64,000 nt of DNA, taken from Pelagihabitans sp947500445 (GTDB lineage Bacteria > Bacteroidota > Bacteroidia > Flavobacteriales > Flavobacteriaceae). Each line of letters begins with the position of its first letter. Position 1 is the first letter of the stretch. Shown here piece by piece: positions 34,088-42,644 of the stretch. The DNA lies in assembly GCF_050589625.1 (NCBI RefSeq), contig NZ_JBNGOP010000004.1:211399-275398 (forward strand), in the 5' to 3' direction. The notes under the pieces are model-generated. The model worked only from the letters and a program-made list of their open reading frames with translations. It did no database searches and was not told the DNA's origin. A program made the position numbers and the translations under genes.

Positions 34088-34972
34088 ATGGATAAAATAG
34101 AAACGGGAGCCTATCGCGTAAAAGAGGGGATACAGTTGTCCAATATGCCCACCCATACCGATTTGGGGATGTCCGATAAAGCGTTGAAAAAGCTACTGGA
34201 AAAAATCCGTGAGCCCTTGGGGGATTTTCAGAATACCCTTTATGCACATGGAAAATACAGTGTACTCATTTGTATACAGGGTATGGATACCGCCGGGAAG
34301 GACAGCTTGATACGGGAGGTCTTTAAAGACTTTAACGTTCGCGGTATTACGGTGCACAGTTTTAAGGTACCCACGGCTTTGGAACTTGGGCACGATTTTC
34401 TTTGGCGGCACTACATTGCGTTGCCTGCCAAAGGGAAGTTCGGGGTTTTTAACCGTACCCATTATGAAAACGTTTTGGTCACCCGGGTGCACCCCGAATA
34501 TCTGATTGGAGAACACCTGCCCGGTATCGAAAAGGTAGCGGACGTGGATCAGTCGTTCTGGGACCGCCGTTTTGAACAAATCAATGCCTTTGAAAAACAT
34601 TTGGCCGAAAACGGAACGATTATTATTAAATTTTTTCTAAACCTATCCAAAGAGGAACAGCGAAAACGGCTTTTAAGAAGATTGGAATTAAAGGAGAAAA
34701 ACTGGAAGTTTTCGCCCGGCGACCTAAAAGAACGGCAGTTGTGGGACAGGTATCAGGAATGTTATCAGGAAGCGATCAACAACACCTCCAAGCCGCACGC
34801 CCCCTGGTATGTGTTACCGGCGGATAATAAAAAAGCGGCAAGAGTCATTTTTGCCGAGATCCTTTCAAAAAAGTTGCGGGAATATTCCGATATTAAGGAA
34901 CCAAGTTTAGACCCTAAAATACAGGCAAACCTGGAAGCATATAAAAAACAGTTGGAAAAAGAAGCGTTATGA
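34088..34972 (+). CDS. Polyphosphate:nucleotide phosphotransferase (PPK2 family)
   Basis: A 294-aa single-domain PPK2. This P-loop kinase transfers phosphate between polyphosphate and AMP/ADP/GDP. Walker A is GMDTAGKDSLIREVF, the lid/Walker B region is DRRFEQINAFEKHL, and the FNRTHYENVLVTRVHP block is the family's catalytic segment. Downstream, RLELKEKNWKFSPGDLKER is the lid module. Length and motifs fit class III, which phosphorylates both AMP and ADP, but class assignment from reading alone is tentative. It is a single gene. Confidence 0.92.
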   Translation: MDKIETGAYRVKEGIQLSNMPTHTDLGMSDKALKKLLEKIREPLGDFQNTLYAHGKYSVLICIQGMDTAGKDSLIREVFKDFNVRGITVHSFKVPTALELGHDFLWRHYIALPAKGKFGVFNRTHYENVLVTRVHPEYLIGEHLPGIEKVADVDQSFWDRRFEQINAFEKHLAENGTIIIKFFLNLSKEEQRKRLLRRLELKEKNWKFSPGDLKERQLWDRYQECYQEAINNTSKPHAPWYVLPADNKKAARVIFAEILSKKLREYSDIKEPSLDPKIQANLEAYKKQLEKEAL

Positions 34973-35094
34973 AACGAGCATAAACTTTTTTAAGCATACC
35001 CTACCGAGATGATTAAAATAAGTTTATGCGAATTACTGAATTTGCAGAAATTTTTAGTTTCTTCATTTCCAGCGGACTACAAAATTTTAAAAAG

Positions 35095-36480
35095 ATGAAT
35101 AAAGGAATCGTTTTATTGCTGGTCGTAGGTTGGTTCGGAATGGCCAAGGCCCAGACGGAAGATGAAAAACAGTTGAAAATGCTTTTTGATGCCGCACTGA
35201 CGGAGGGTAAGGCCTACCAATGGCTTGGTCACCTCTCCAATCAGATCGGTGGTCGTTTGTCAGGATCCGTTGAGGCCGAATTGGCGGTGACCTACACTAA
35301 AAAACAGATGGATTCACTTGGCCTGGACAAGGTTTGGCTGCAGCCGGTAAAAGTTCCGAAATGGGTACGGGGAAATCCCGAGTTCGCCTATTTAGAAACC
35401 GACCCAGGAATAACGACCAATCTGCCCATCTGCGCTCTGGGAGGTTCAGTGGCAACCCCGGCGGGCGGTCTTAAGGCAAATGTGGTCGAGGTACAGGGCA
35501 TTGAAGAACTGGAACAACTTGGCAAGGACAAGGTGGAAGGGAAAATCGTGTTTTTTAACAGGCCCATGGAACCGACTTTGATCAATACGTTTAGCGCATA
35601 TTCGGGTTGTGTGGATCAGCGGTATTCGGGAGCCGAAGCAGCGGCCAAGCACGGAGCAGTAGGCGTTATCGTGCGTTCGATGAACCTTCGTATGGACGAT
35701 TTTCCACACACGGGATCCATGGGCTACGGGGATACTCCCGTAAAAGACCGGATTCCCGCTGCGGCCATAAGTACCAATGGCGCGCAATTTTTGAGTACTA
35801 CATTGAAGTTAAAACCGAATATCAATTTTTATTTCCGTCAAAATTGCAAGCAACTGGAAGATGTCGATTCGTTCAATGTCATTGGGGAAATAACCGGAAG
35901 TGTCCACCCCGAGAAAGTGATGGTCGTTGGCGGGCATTTGGATTCGTGGGACCTTGGGGACGGTTCCCATGACGATGGAGCCGGTTGTGTGCAGAGTATG
36001 GAGGTATTGCGCCTCTTGAAAAAGACCGGATACCGACCACGGCACACCATTCGTGCGGTGTTGTTCATGAACGAGGAAAACGGTTTGCGGGGCGGTAACG
36101 AATATGCTGCAGTTGCTAAGGACAAAGGAGAAAAACATGTGTTTGCCCTGGAGAGCGATTCGGGAGGCTTTACCCCAAGAGGTTTCACTTTCGATTGTTC
36201 CGATGCGGATCTGAAAAAAATACAGAACTGGAAAGGCCTGTTTGAACCGTATTTGCTACACATTTTTGAAAAAGGGTACGGAGGTGCCGATATCAACCCC
36301 TTAAAACAAGAGGGTATCGTTTTGGCAGGACTTCGTCCGGATTCGCAGCGGTATTTTGACCACCACCATGCCGAAAACGATACTTTTGAACACATTAACA
36401 AACGAGAGCTCGAATTGGGAGCAGCAGCCATGGCCAGTTTGGTATATCTGTTCGACAGTCAAACTTCAACGGCTAAATAG
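35095..36480 (+). CDS. Secreted M28-family zinc peptidase (carboxypeptidase Q-like)
   Basis: About 461 aa from MNKGIVLLLVV at 35095, chosen because a Sec signal (cleaved after MAKAQ) starts there; a longer frame begins at 35026. Two-zinc site elements are GGHLDSWDLGDGSHDDGAG (His, Asp ligands), MNEENGLRGG (catalytic Glu and ligand Glu), ESDSG, and a late HHAEND (His ligand). A PA-like insert (about 110-230) fits the PGCP/CPQ type. The protein is probably a periplasmic amino- or dipeptidase used in peptide scavenging. Confidence 0.92.
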   Translation: MNKGIVLLLVVGWFGMAKAQTEDEKQLKMLFDAALTEGKAYQWLGHLSNQIGGRLSGSVEAELAVTYTKKQMDSLGLDKVWLQPVKVPKWVRGNPEFAYLETDPGITTNLPICALGGSVATPAGGLKANVVEVQGIEELEQLGKDKVEGKIVFFNRPMEPTLINTFSAYSGCVDQRYSGAEAAAKHGAVGVIVRSMNLRMDDFPHTGSMGYGDTPVKDRIPAAAISTNGAQFLSTTLKLKPNINFYFRQNCKQLEDVDSFNVIGEITGSVHPEKVMVVGGHLDSWDLGDGSHDDGAGCVQSMEVLRLLKKTGYRPRHTIRAVLFMNEENGLRGGNEYAAVAKDKGEKHVFALESDSGGFTPRGFTFDCSDADLKKIQNWKGLFEPYLLHIFEKGYGGADINPLKQEGIVLAGLRPDSQRYFDHHHAENDTFEHINKRELELGAAAMASLVYLFDSQTSTAK

Positions 36481-36538
36481 GGCGGGGTAAATACATTGTT
36501 ACGGCATTTTCCGGTTTTTAAACTCCAATCAAAAAAGG

Positions 36539-36546
36539 TACCTTTG
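36539..36546 (+). promoter_or_regulatory. TAnnTTTG promoter box for the fused prolyl isomerase
   Basis: TACCTTTG, an exact match to the -7 consensus, 23 bp before the ATG of the downstream gene. Confidence 0.5.
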
Positions 36547-36568
36547 CCGCTCATAAAAAAAGAGCGAT

Positions 36569-37501
36569 ATGCAAGATGGTATTTATGCCAAATTCGACAC
36601 CACAAAAGGTGAGATTTTGGTGAAACTTACACACGATAAAACCCCTGGAACGGTCGGTAATTTTGTATCCTTGGCCGAAGGGACGAAAAAAAACACGGTA
36701 AAATCTGAAGGGGAACCGTATTACGACGGTCTTAAATTTCACCGCGTCATTCCCGATTTTATGATACAGGGAGGATGCCCCCAGGGTACAGGTACCGGAG
36801 ATGCCGGATACAAATTCGACGATGAGTTCCATCCGGAACTTGTGCACGATGCTCCCGGAGTACTTTCCATGGCCAATGCGGGCCCGGGTACCAATGGCAG
36901 TCAATTCTTTATTACCCATATCGCGACCCCTTGGTTGGATAACAAGCATACTGTGTTCGGACATGTGGCCACCGGTCAGGAAATAGTCGATGCTATTGCC
37001 CAAAACGATGTTATCGAGCGCTTGGAAATCGTAAGGGTCGGAGAAGAGGCCAAAGCCTGGGATGCCAATGCCGCCTTCGATAGTCTGGCCGCTACAAAAG
37101 CAGCTAGGGAAGCCGAAGCGAAAAAACAACAGGCGGCCGAGCTTGACAAAGTAGCTGCAGGTTTCAACGAGACCGCTAGCGGTTTGCGTTACCAGATCAT
37201 CCAAAAAGGCGATGGCGCCAAAGCGCAGGCAGGAGATAAGGTAGCGGTGCATTACGAAGGATCTTTGTTGAACGGCCAAGTTTTTGACTCTTCGTACAAA
37301 AGAAATGAACCTATTGCGTTTCAAGTTGGCGTAGGCCAGGTAATTCCAGGTTGGGACGAAGGCATTATGCTTTTGGAAGTTGGCGATAAGGCGCGTTTTG
37401 TAATTCCATCGGATTTGGGATACGGCAGTGCCGGTGCAGGTGGTGTCATACCGCCGAACGCTACCCTCATATTTGATGTAGAATTGATGAAGGTGGGCTA
37501 G
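36569..37501 (+). CDS. Cyclophilin-FKBP dual-family peptidyl-prolyl isomerase
   Basis: 310 aa with two unrelated isomerase domains in one chain. The N-terminal cyclophilin (about 1-165) has FHRVIPDFMIQGG, GPGTNGSQFFIT and HTVFGHVATGQEI. A charged helical linker (about 170-200, Ala/Lys-rich) leads to the C-terminal FKBP (about 205-310), with GDKVAVHYEGSLLNGQVFDSS, QVIPGWDEGIMLLEVG and IPPNATLIFDVELM. No signal peptide is evident, so the protein should be cytosolic. Dual-family immunophilins with this cyclophilin-FKBP order have been described from flavobacteria. A terminator follows 25 bp after the stop. Confidence 0.94.
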   Translation: MQDGIYAKFDTTKGEILVKLTHDKTPGTVGNFVSLAEGTKKNTVKSEGEPYYDGLKFHRVIPDFMIQGGCPQGTGTGDAGYKFDDEFHPELVHDAPGVLSMANAGPGTNGSQFFITHIATPWLDNKHTVFGHVATGQEIVDAIAQNDVIERLEIVRVGEEAKAWDANAAFDSLAATKAAREAEAKKQQAAELDKVAAGFNETASGLRYQIIQKGDGAKAQAGDKVAVHYEGSLLNGQVFDSSYKRNEPIAFQVGVGQVIPGWDEGIMLLEVGDKARFVIPSDLGYGSAGAGGVIPPNATLIFDVELMKVG

Positions 37502-37526
37502 TCCATCGGAACTTTTAGAATCTTAT

Positions 37527-37559
37527 AAAAAAAGACCTTGGGAAACCAGGGTCTTTTTA
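37527..37559 (+). terminator. Rho-independent terminator
   Basis: The stem AAAGACCTTGG with a GAAA loop and near-complement CCAGGGTCTTT is followed by TTTTTAT. It ends the isomerase transcript. Confidence 0.85.
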
Positions 37560-37669
37560 TGTCCGTTTTGTACGGACCTTCGCAAATAATTGGGTGTTCC
37601 GTCAAATTTGAAGGGCAGGCCTTGGAAATTTCTTATCTTGCATAAGTAAACAATCAACCCATTTCCGAT

Positions 37670-39202
37670 ATGAAAAATACACTGCACTTTCGTTTATTTA
37701 TTGTCGTCTTACTGATGTTCGTTTCTTGTTCAAAAGAAGAAACCTACCCTACCGATCAAATTGCTGGGGAACCTTTGGATATGCAAGAGGAACCGTTTTC
37801 AAAAACGCAAATCGATGAAATCATTGAAAAGGAACTTTCCGCTAAGGGCGAGTTTAATTGGAATAGCGTTTCCGACAAGGTGCTCTGGAGTGCCGTGAAG
37901 CATTCTGAGGAAGTTTTGACTATAGGATATAACGGAGACAATGGTGGTTTTGAGAATAAAAATTCCAGTACTGCCTTGAACGCCAAAAACAACATTATCG
38001 AATTGGTTCGGAAATTGGAAGACAAGAACCCGGACGCTACTGAAAAATCCTCCAAAGTATTGTTGTACGATGATGCCACACTGACCCTCATCGATGTAAG
38101 GGCCACAAATATGGCCACCATTGCCGAATTGCGCAAAAATAAGGATATACGCTATTTGGAACCCGCCGGATATCCGTTTTTACAACAAACAGCGGAATCG
38201 AAATCGGATCTATCCAGCTTGGGCTGCGGATTTGAGGGCGAAGTGGTGCGACAAGAAGACTTTATCCCGATTCTCCCCAATGCCAAAATGCCCTGGAATT
38301 TTCCTTTGCACAATATCGATCGGGCTTGGGACTATAGCACTGGGAGCGGTATTACCATTGGTGTTGTCGATACCGGGCTATCGGCGGGGCAGTCGTTGTT
38401 GGGAACCGATTTCGGTAATGGGTATTCCAATACGGGAAGAACGATCGAAAGTTATGGGGTATATGTAGATTCTTTCTGGCCATGGTCCACAAAGACCGAT
38501 GGTCCCGATGATAAGTGCGGTCATGGTACCAGTATGTCGGCAGCGGCTACCGCTCCTCGAAACGATATGGGACTACCGGTGGGGGTCGCCTACAACGCGG
38601 ACTTGTTGTCCTATAGGGCTGCAAAGGATGTGCTTTTGAACGGTTATCATGAACAAAAAGGCGTGGCCCGTGCCATTACCGAGTTAGGAGCTCGGGATGA
38701 TTTAAAGATCATTTCCATGTCCATGGGATATGTTTTTTCGGTTGGGCGAATAGCGGACGCGATCCGTTACGCACATGCCCAGGGAAAATTGATTTTTTGC
38801 GCAGGTGGTACGTCTACCAGTTTTACCAATTTCGTTGGGGTCATTTTCCCCGCATCTATGAGCGAGACGGTTGCGGTAACGGGAGTACGGGAACAAAACA
38901 GCTATAACGAATGCGAAGTATGCCATAAGGGCTCTGCCATCGATTTCACCATGATTATGGAGCGTGCTTCAGGGGAACATGTACCTACCTTGGGCTATTA
39001 CAATGCAGAGGAGGACTATGTGGGAGGTTCTTCCGTGGCAACGGCAAGTGCGGCCGGTATCGCTGCGCTGGTTTGGTCGCGCAATCCCGAATGGTCGCGC
39101 GAGGCGGTATTGGACAAAATGATCAGGGCTGCGGACCTATATCCGAACCGGGACAGCGATTATGGTTGGGGCAATTTGGATGCGCTGAAGGCCGTACAAT
39201 AA
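37670..39202 (+). CDS. S8 (subtilisin-like) lipoprotein protease
   Basis: A 510-aa protein. The lipobox is FVSC with Cys24 or nearby, and the propeptide-like N-domain is about 30-200. The S8 catalytic domain follows: Asp234 in GVVDTGL, His285 in CGHGTS and Ser455 in GGSSVATASAAG. The position that normally holds the oxyanion Asn (AAGN) reads CAGG, giving Gly380; this is unusual and could reduce or change activity. The N-terminal region has a Lys/Glu-rich stretch. It is probably surface-anchored. No inhibitor gene is adjacent. Confidence 0.9.
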   Translation: MKNTLHFRLFIVVLLMFVSCSKEETYPTDQIAGEPLDMQEEPFSKTQIDEIIEKELSAKGEFNWNSVSDKVLWSAVKHSEEVLTIGYNGDNGGFENKNSSTALNAKNNIIELVRKLEDKNPDATEKSSKVLLYDDATLTLIDVRATNMATIAELRKNKDIRYLEPAGYPFLQQTAESKSDLSSLGCGFEGEVVRQEDFIPILPNAKMPWNFPLHNIDRAWDYSTGSGITIGVVDTGLSAGQSLLGTDFGNGYSNTGRTIESYGVYVDSFWPWSTKTDGPDDKCGHGTSMSAAATAPRNDMGLPVGVAYNADLLSYRAAKDVLLNGYHEQKGVARAITELGARDDLKIISMSMGYVFSVGRIADAIRYAHAQGKLIFCAGGTSTSFTNFVGVIFPASMSETVAVTGVREQNSYNECEVCHKGSAIDFTMIMERASGEHVPTLGYYNAEEDYVGGSSVATASAAGIAALVWSRNPEWSREAVLDKMIRAADLYPNRDSDYGWGNLDALKAVQ

Positions 39203-39270
39203 AAGGATCCAGAGGCGTGATGTCGTTTTTCATTGAGAAAAGGCATCGCGCTTTTCTTATAATGGGACGC
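39203..39270. other. Start of a 1.2-kb stretch with only microprotein genes
   Basis: From 39203 to 40446 no long gene is present. The stretch holds three microprotein genes (39271-39375, 39451-39540, 39805-39912), a decayed copy of a small gene (40203-40366) and the csp terminator (40391-40424). I see nothing in the remaining 39913-40202 apart from AT-rich sequence. Confidence 0.5.
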
Positions 39271-39375
39271 CTAATCTTGATTTTTGGAGGAATCCACAGG
39301 AGTTTCTACGCTGACGACCAGAAGAACAAGATTGATAACAATCAATAAGAATAGAATAGCGAAAAAAGTAATCAT
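39271..39375 (-). CDS. Single-span microprotein (34 aa)
   Basis: The product begins MITFFAILFLLIVINLVLL and ends in a short polar tail VETPVDSSKNQD. It is a single membrane helix followed by about 12 acidic/polar residues. The start-to-stop reading is clean. Phe5, Ile7, Leu8 and Asn15 match the microproteins at 39451, 39805 (from its internal Met) and 19659. Tiny single-span proteins of this kind can be subunits of respiratory or transport complexes; here that is only a possibility. Confidence 0.6.
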   Translation of the reverse strand: MITFFAILFLLIVINLVLLVVSVETPVDSSKNQD

Positions 39376-39450
39376 GAGGTAGTAGGAGTCTTTTTTTTAC
39401 GTCGTCTAGTATAATAACAACGCGCTATAAGAAAACCCTACCCGTAAAAT

Positions 39451-39540
39451 TTAGAAGTTTTCTACCTCCACCGAACTGTACTTCATAAGAAGAATATTCA
39501 ATAGTACAAGTGCGGCAAGAATTCCAAAAATGTAGAACAT
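39451..39540 (-). CDS. Single-span microprotein (29 aa)
   Basis: It reads MFYIFGILAALVLLNILLM then a short tail KYSSVEVENF. It shares Phe5, Ile7, Leu8 and Asn15 with its neighbours. The gene ends 75 bp from the 34-aa microprotein gene on the same strand, so the two may share a transcript. Only 29 codons long, and therefore usually missed by gene finders. Confidence 0.55.
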   Translation of the reverse strand: MFYIFGILAALVLLNILLMKYSSVEVENF

Positions 39541-39804
39541 ATCTTAGGTTTAAAAGCTCGAAAATAAGAATTGTTTAATAATTAACGCGTAAAAATGCGA
39601 ATTATTGTATCTGCTTTGAACAAAAGTATAGGAACTGCAACGTTTTGGGTAATACGATAAGGGCAACTTGTTCCTATAATTTAACCAATTTTCCGTATCA
39701 ACTAAAAAAAGGGTAGTGTAGCAGCAGTTTTTATGAAAACTCTCAGGGGTTTGGGTGTTTTAAAATGATAATTCCCCACTATCCTTTAGAAACTCGCTTT
39801 GGCA

Positions 39805-39912
39805 TTAGTTTTTATGGTCGTTGATGGTAAGTAACAAGAGACCGATATTGGCAATCACTAGGGCAATAAGAATTATAAAGAAAGTCACCATCCAAGATCT
39901 TGTGTTTTTCAT
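39805..39912 (-). CDS. Single-span microprotein (35 aa)
   Basis: It reads MKNTRSWMVTFFIILIALVI and continues ANIGLLLLTINDHKN. If translation begins at the internal ATG at 39891 the protein is 28 aa, and then Phe5, Ile7, Leu8 and Asn15 match the others exactly. A further in-frame ATG lies at 39918. The same strand and the same hydrophobic build as the two genes downstream suggest a paralogous set. Confidence 0.55.
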   Translation of the reverse strand: MKNTRSWMVTFFIILIALVIANIGLLLLTINDHKN

Positions 39913-40202
39913 CGACATTAGGAACACCTTGCAATGTTTTCGTTTCCTTGAGGAAATCACCTAGTACTCCCTTATTTTACCATTTTTAGTTGACGTAAAA
40001 TGATTTCATAAGGTCGCAAAAGTTGCTTTTCGAAGTTTCAAACAAACTGGTTGAAACGAGGTCAGTAAAGGCGAATAGCGTGCTTTATGTCGATTCTGTT
40101 TAAGATAAGACGTGAAATTTCGTTATGGTTGCGTAAAAAGTTAAACAAATTTCAGTGGTCGCAGCGGTTGGTTGAAAGGATACGCTTTACCGCATGACTT
40201 TT

Positions 40203-40366
40203 CTTCGAGTACTCGGAGTTACTGATCTTCATCCATTCTGCAGTCGCACTTGGCAGTTCGTTATTTTAATGGATTACAAAATAGCTTACTACCAACTGTC
40301 CTAATGCAATGATGAAAGAGAATTCGATTCTTTTTCCATAAACCGGTGCATTTTAGGTGCATAATA
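40203..40366 (-). pseudogene. Decayed copy of the small gene at 42278-42460
   Basis: Read on the minus strand, the region matches the 60-aa gene at 42278 in several blocks: AAATGCACCGGTTTAT, CAGTTGGTAGTAAG and TTTTGTAATCCAT. Translated, QLVVSYFVIH aligns with QLAVLDFIIH. One base is missing after the first block, and stop codons interrupt each frame. It is a relic of a duplicated gene. Confidence 0.45.
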
Positions 40367-40390
40367 GGTTGGTTTCGATACTTATGGGGT

Positions 40391-40424
40391 CAAAAAAAAG
40401 ACCCCTACTTGTGTAGAGGTCTTG
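40391..40424 (-). terminator. Terminator of the cold-shock gene
   Basis: Read on the minus strand, the stem AAGACCTCTAC..GTAGGGGTCTT (with one mismatch) is followed by eight Ts, 25-50 bp after the csp stop. Confidence 0.85.
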
Positions 40425-40446
40425 TATCAAAAAAGTTTATACGTGC

Positions 40447-40641
40447 CTAGTCAACAACTTTCACATTTACCGCGTTTAATCCTTTTTTTCCTTGTTGTAG
40501 CTCAAATTCTACAACGTCACCTTCGCGTATTTCATCGATTAAACCTGAAATGTGTACAAAGTGATCTTCGCTTGAACCATCTTCAGTGATAAAACCATAA
40601 CCTTTGGAATCATTGAAGAATTTTACTGTTCCTTTACCCAT
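40447..40641 (-). CDS. Cold-shock domain protein (CspA family)
   Basis: 64 aa, a single OB-fold cold-shock domain that binds single-stranded RNA/DNA and melts secondary structure. RNP1 is KGYGFIT and RNP2 is DHFVHIS; the N-terminus MGKGTVKFFN is canonical. The final segment KKGLNAVNVKVV completes the barrel. Flanked by a strong terminator downstream and an AT-rich leader upstream. Single gene. Confidence 0.97.
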   Translation of the reverse strand: MGKGTVKFFNDSKGYGFITEDGSSEDHFVHISGLIDEIREGDVVEFELQQGKKGLNAVNVKVVD

Positions 40642-40908
40642 AATAAAAAATTAAAAAATTATAAATTAAAACGCGAAGATATGATTTAATTTTTTAACAC
40701 TGCATATTTTGGTAATCTTATCTTTGGTTCGTTTCGTACGATGGTTTAAAAAGAATGCTTTGAAAAAAATGCCAACATTCGAAATCCGATTGGGAACACC
40801 TTTTTTACAAGCCTCGTCGCCGATATTCAAATGCTTATTGATTTGAATCGCGGTGGTAAAATATCGTGCCCGATACTACCTTGTTTCGGTACGTATGAAA
40901 CATAAACA

Positions 40909-40932
40909 AAAAGGCCCCGTTCTGGGGCCTTT
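40909..40932 (-). terminator. Terminator of the peroxiredoxin gene
   Basis: AAAGGCCCC, a loop of about four bases, and GGGGCCTTT. It is followed, on the minus strand, by a T-run, just after the peroxiredoxin stop codon. Confidence 0.85.
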
Positions 40933-40940
40933 GGTAATTA

Positions 40941-41579
40941 CTATGCTGTTGGATCTGGTGTCATCCTAAGATAGGGTTTTACTTCTTCTACACCCTTTTC
41001 AAAAATCTCTTTCGCCTTATCCGTCGGTATGGCCGGACTGACCACCACATCCTGACCGGACTCCCAGTTCGCCGGTGTCGCCACTTTATGGTAGGCCGTA
41101 AGTTGTAAAGAATCGATTACGCGCAGCAACTCATAAAAATTCCGGCCTGTGGAGGCAGGATAGGTAAGGATCAGTTTTACCGTTTTGTCGGGAGCGATGA
41201 TAAATACCGAACGAACGGTAAGGTTGTTATCCGCATTCGGGTGTATCATATCGTACGAACCACTTACCTTTTTGTCCTCATCCGCAATGATGGGGAAGTT
41301 TACGGTGGTGTTCTGCACTTCGTTGATATCCTTGATCCATTCGGCATGGGAAGCGGCGCCATCGACGCTCAAGGCGAGCATTTTTACATTTCTTTTATCA
41401 AATTCTCCTTTGAACTTTGCGGCCGTACCCAATTCGGTAGTACATACCGGGGTAAAATCGGCAGGATGTGAAAACAGGATACCCCAACCGTCGCCGAGAT
41501 ATTCATATAAATTTACAGTTCCCATAGAACTGTCCGCTGTAAAATCGGGGGCTTTATCGCCTAATCGTATTGTTGCCAT
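40941..41579 (-). CDS. 1-Cys peroxiredoxin (Prx6 type)
   Basis: 212 aa. The peroxidatic Cys46 sits in FSHPADFTPVCTTE. It is the only cysteine in the protein, so no resolving Cys is present, as in 1-Cys/Prx6 enzymes. The conserved Arg follows in LTVRSVFII, and the C-terminal dimerisation arm (about 165-212) contains VATPANWESGQDVVV. Reduces H2O2 and organic or lipid peroxides in the cytosol using an external thiol. The gene has its own terminator and is probably a single unit. Confidence 0.94.
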   Translation of the reverse strand: MATIRLGDKAPDFTADSSMGTVNLYEYLGDGWGILFSHPADFTPVCTTELGTAAKFKGEFDKRNVKMLALSVDGAASHAEWIKDINEVQNTTVNFPIIADEDKKVSGSYDMIHPNADNNLTVRSVFIIAPDKTVKLILTYPASTGRNFYELLRVIDSLQLTAYHKVATPANWESGQDVVVSPAIPTDKAKEIFEKGVEEVKPYLRMTPDPTA

Positions 41580-41687
41580 TTGACACGTTTTAAATTAAAT
41601 AGTTTGAACTCTATAAAATTAGTAGATTATATAGGAATACCCTATCAAGGGCCGTAAAAAAGTGTTTAAGTTTAGTACTTTTATGAT

Positions 41688-42230
41688 ATGGATAACATTT
41701 CTCTAGAAAAATTAAGATACCCGATAGGAAAATTTAACGCTCCCGAGCAAATCGATGCCACCATGCTCGCCAAATGGATAGAAATCTTGGAAACCTTACC
41801 AAAGCGTTTGGAAGATATGGTTACACCGCTAAGCGAAGCACAATTGGATACGCCGTATCGCTCTGATGGTTGGACGGTTCGGCAAGTGGTACACCATGTA
41901 TCGGATAGCCACCACCATAGCTATATCCGGTTTAAATGGGGGATGACCGAGAATGCACCGGTAATAAAACCCTATCTGGAAAAGGAGTGGTCGAATCTTT
42001 TCGATGCCAAAACGGCGCCAATAGCACTTTCGCTAGCGCATTTGACGGCCGTGCATGCCAAACTGGTGTATTTTTTAAAAGGGCTTTCTAGTGCGGAGTT
42101 AGAGCGGACCTTTATACACCCGGAAGGAAACGTGGAAACTACTTTGGCGGTCAATATTGGAAGATACGCATGGCATGGCAGTCATCATTTCGCCCATATC
42201 GCGGAACTCCTGAAGCGGAGAGGGTGGTAG
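41688..42230 (+). CDS. DinB/YfiT-family putative metal-dependent hydrolase
   Basis: 180 aa, a four-helix bundle with a predicted three-His metal site. The His-rich motifs are VRQVVHHVSDSHHHSY (about 62-78) and YAWHGSHHFAHIAEL near the C-terminus. DMV-like helices (LPKRLEDMVTPLSEAQLDTPYR) precede it. This is the YfiT/BstA type, which in Firmicutes includes bacillithiol S-transferases; the substrate here is unknown. Divergent from the peroxiredoxin gene, which may hint at a thiol-related role, but that is speculation. Confidence 0.9.
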   Translation: MDNISLEKLRYPIGKFNAPEQIDATMLAKWIEILETLPKRLEDMVTPLSEAQLDTPYRSDGWTVRQVVHHVSDSHHHSYIRFKWGMTENAPVIKPYLEKEWSNLFDAKTAPIALSLAHLTAVHAKLVYFLKGLSSAELERTFIHPEGNVETTLAVNIGRYAWHGSHHFAHIAELLKRRGW

Positions 42231-42277
42231 TTTTACGGCCAAACCCTTACTTTGGTCAGTGAAGGGATTTAACGTTT

Positions 42278-42460
42278 TTAGCGGGTGCCAGGGCTACGAA
42301 TCTTCGACAAGTTCTTGGTCCAATATGTCGGCCGGTAATTTTTATGGATTATAAAATCTAATACCGCCAACTGTTTACCGCTACTTTGACTCACTATTAA
42401 GACAGTGTTATCCTTTTCCAATAAACCGATGCATTTTGAATAGATCGCGGTTTCGTCCAT
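42278..42460 (-). CDS. Small protein of unknown function (60 aa)
   Basis: 60 residues beginning MDETAIYSKCIGLLEKDNTV and including SSGKQLAVLDFIIHKNYRP. The sequence is mixed hydrophobic and basic, with no signal or membrane span. A decayed relative lies 2 kb away at 40203-40366. The presence of two related copies suggests that this was once a real gene; whether it is still expressed is unclear. The family is not recognised. Confidence 0.5.
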   Translation of the reverse strand: MDETAIYSKCIGLLEKDNTVLIVSQSSGKQLAVLDFIIHKNYRPTYWTKNLSKIRSPGTR

Positions 42461-42644
42461 TCTTTTAAACGATATATGGAAAATACAAAGGGGTTCAATT
42501 TCAAATGCCGATACTAGGTTTCGGGCTATTGTCGACTACATGGATCCCGGATAAGATTCCCGTTAAGGATACAATATCATGTGGTTTATAAACCAAAGGC
42601 ACTTGTAGCTATTAGGTCTTTCGACACCTTTGAACACGGTGGGC

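Noticed and set aside
34979..35027. Inverted repeat CATAAACTT..AAGTTTATG before the M28 gene
   Set aside because: Nine-base arms with a 31-base gap; too weak to call an operator.
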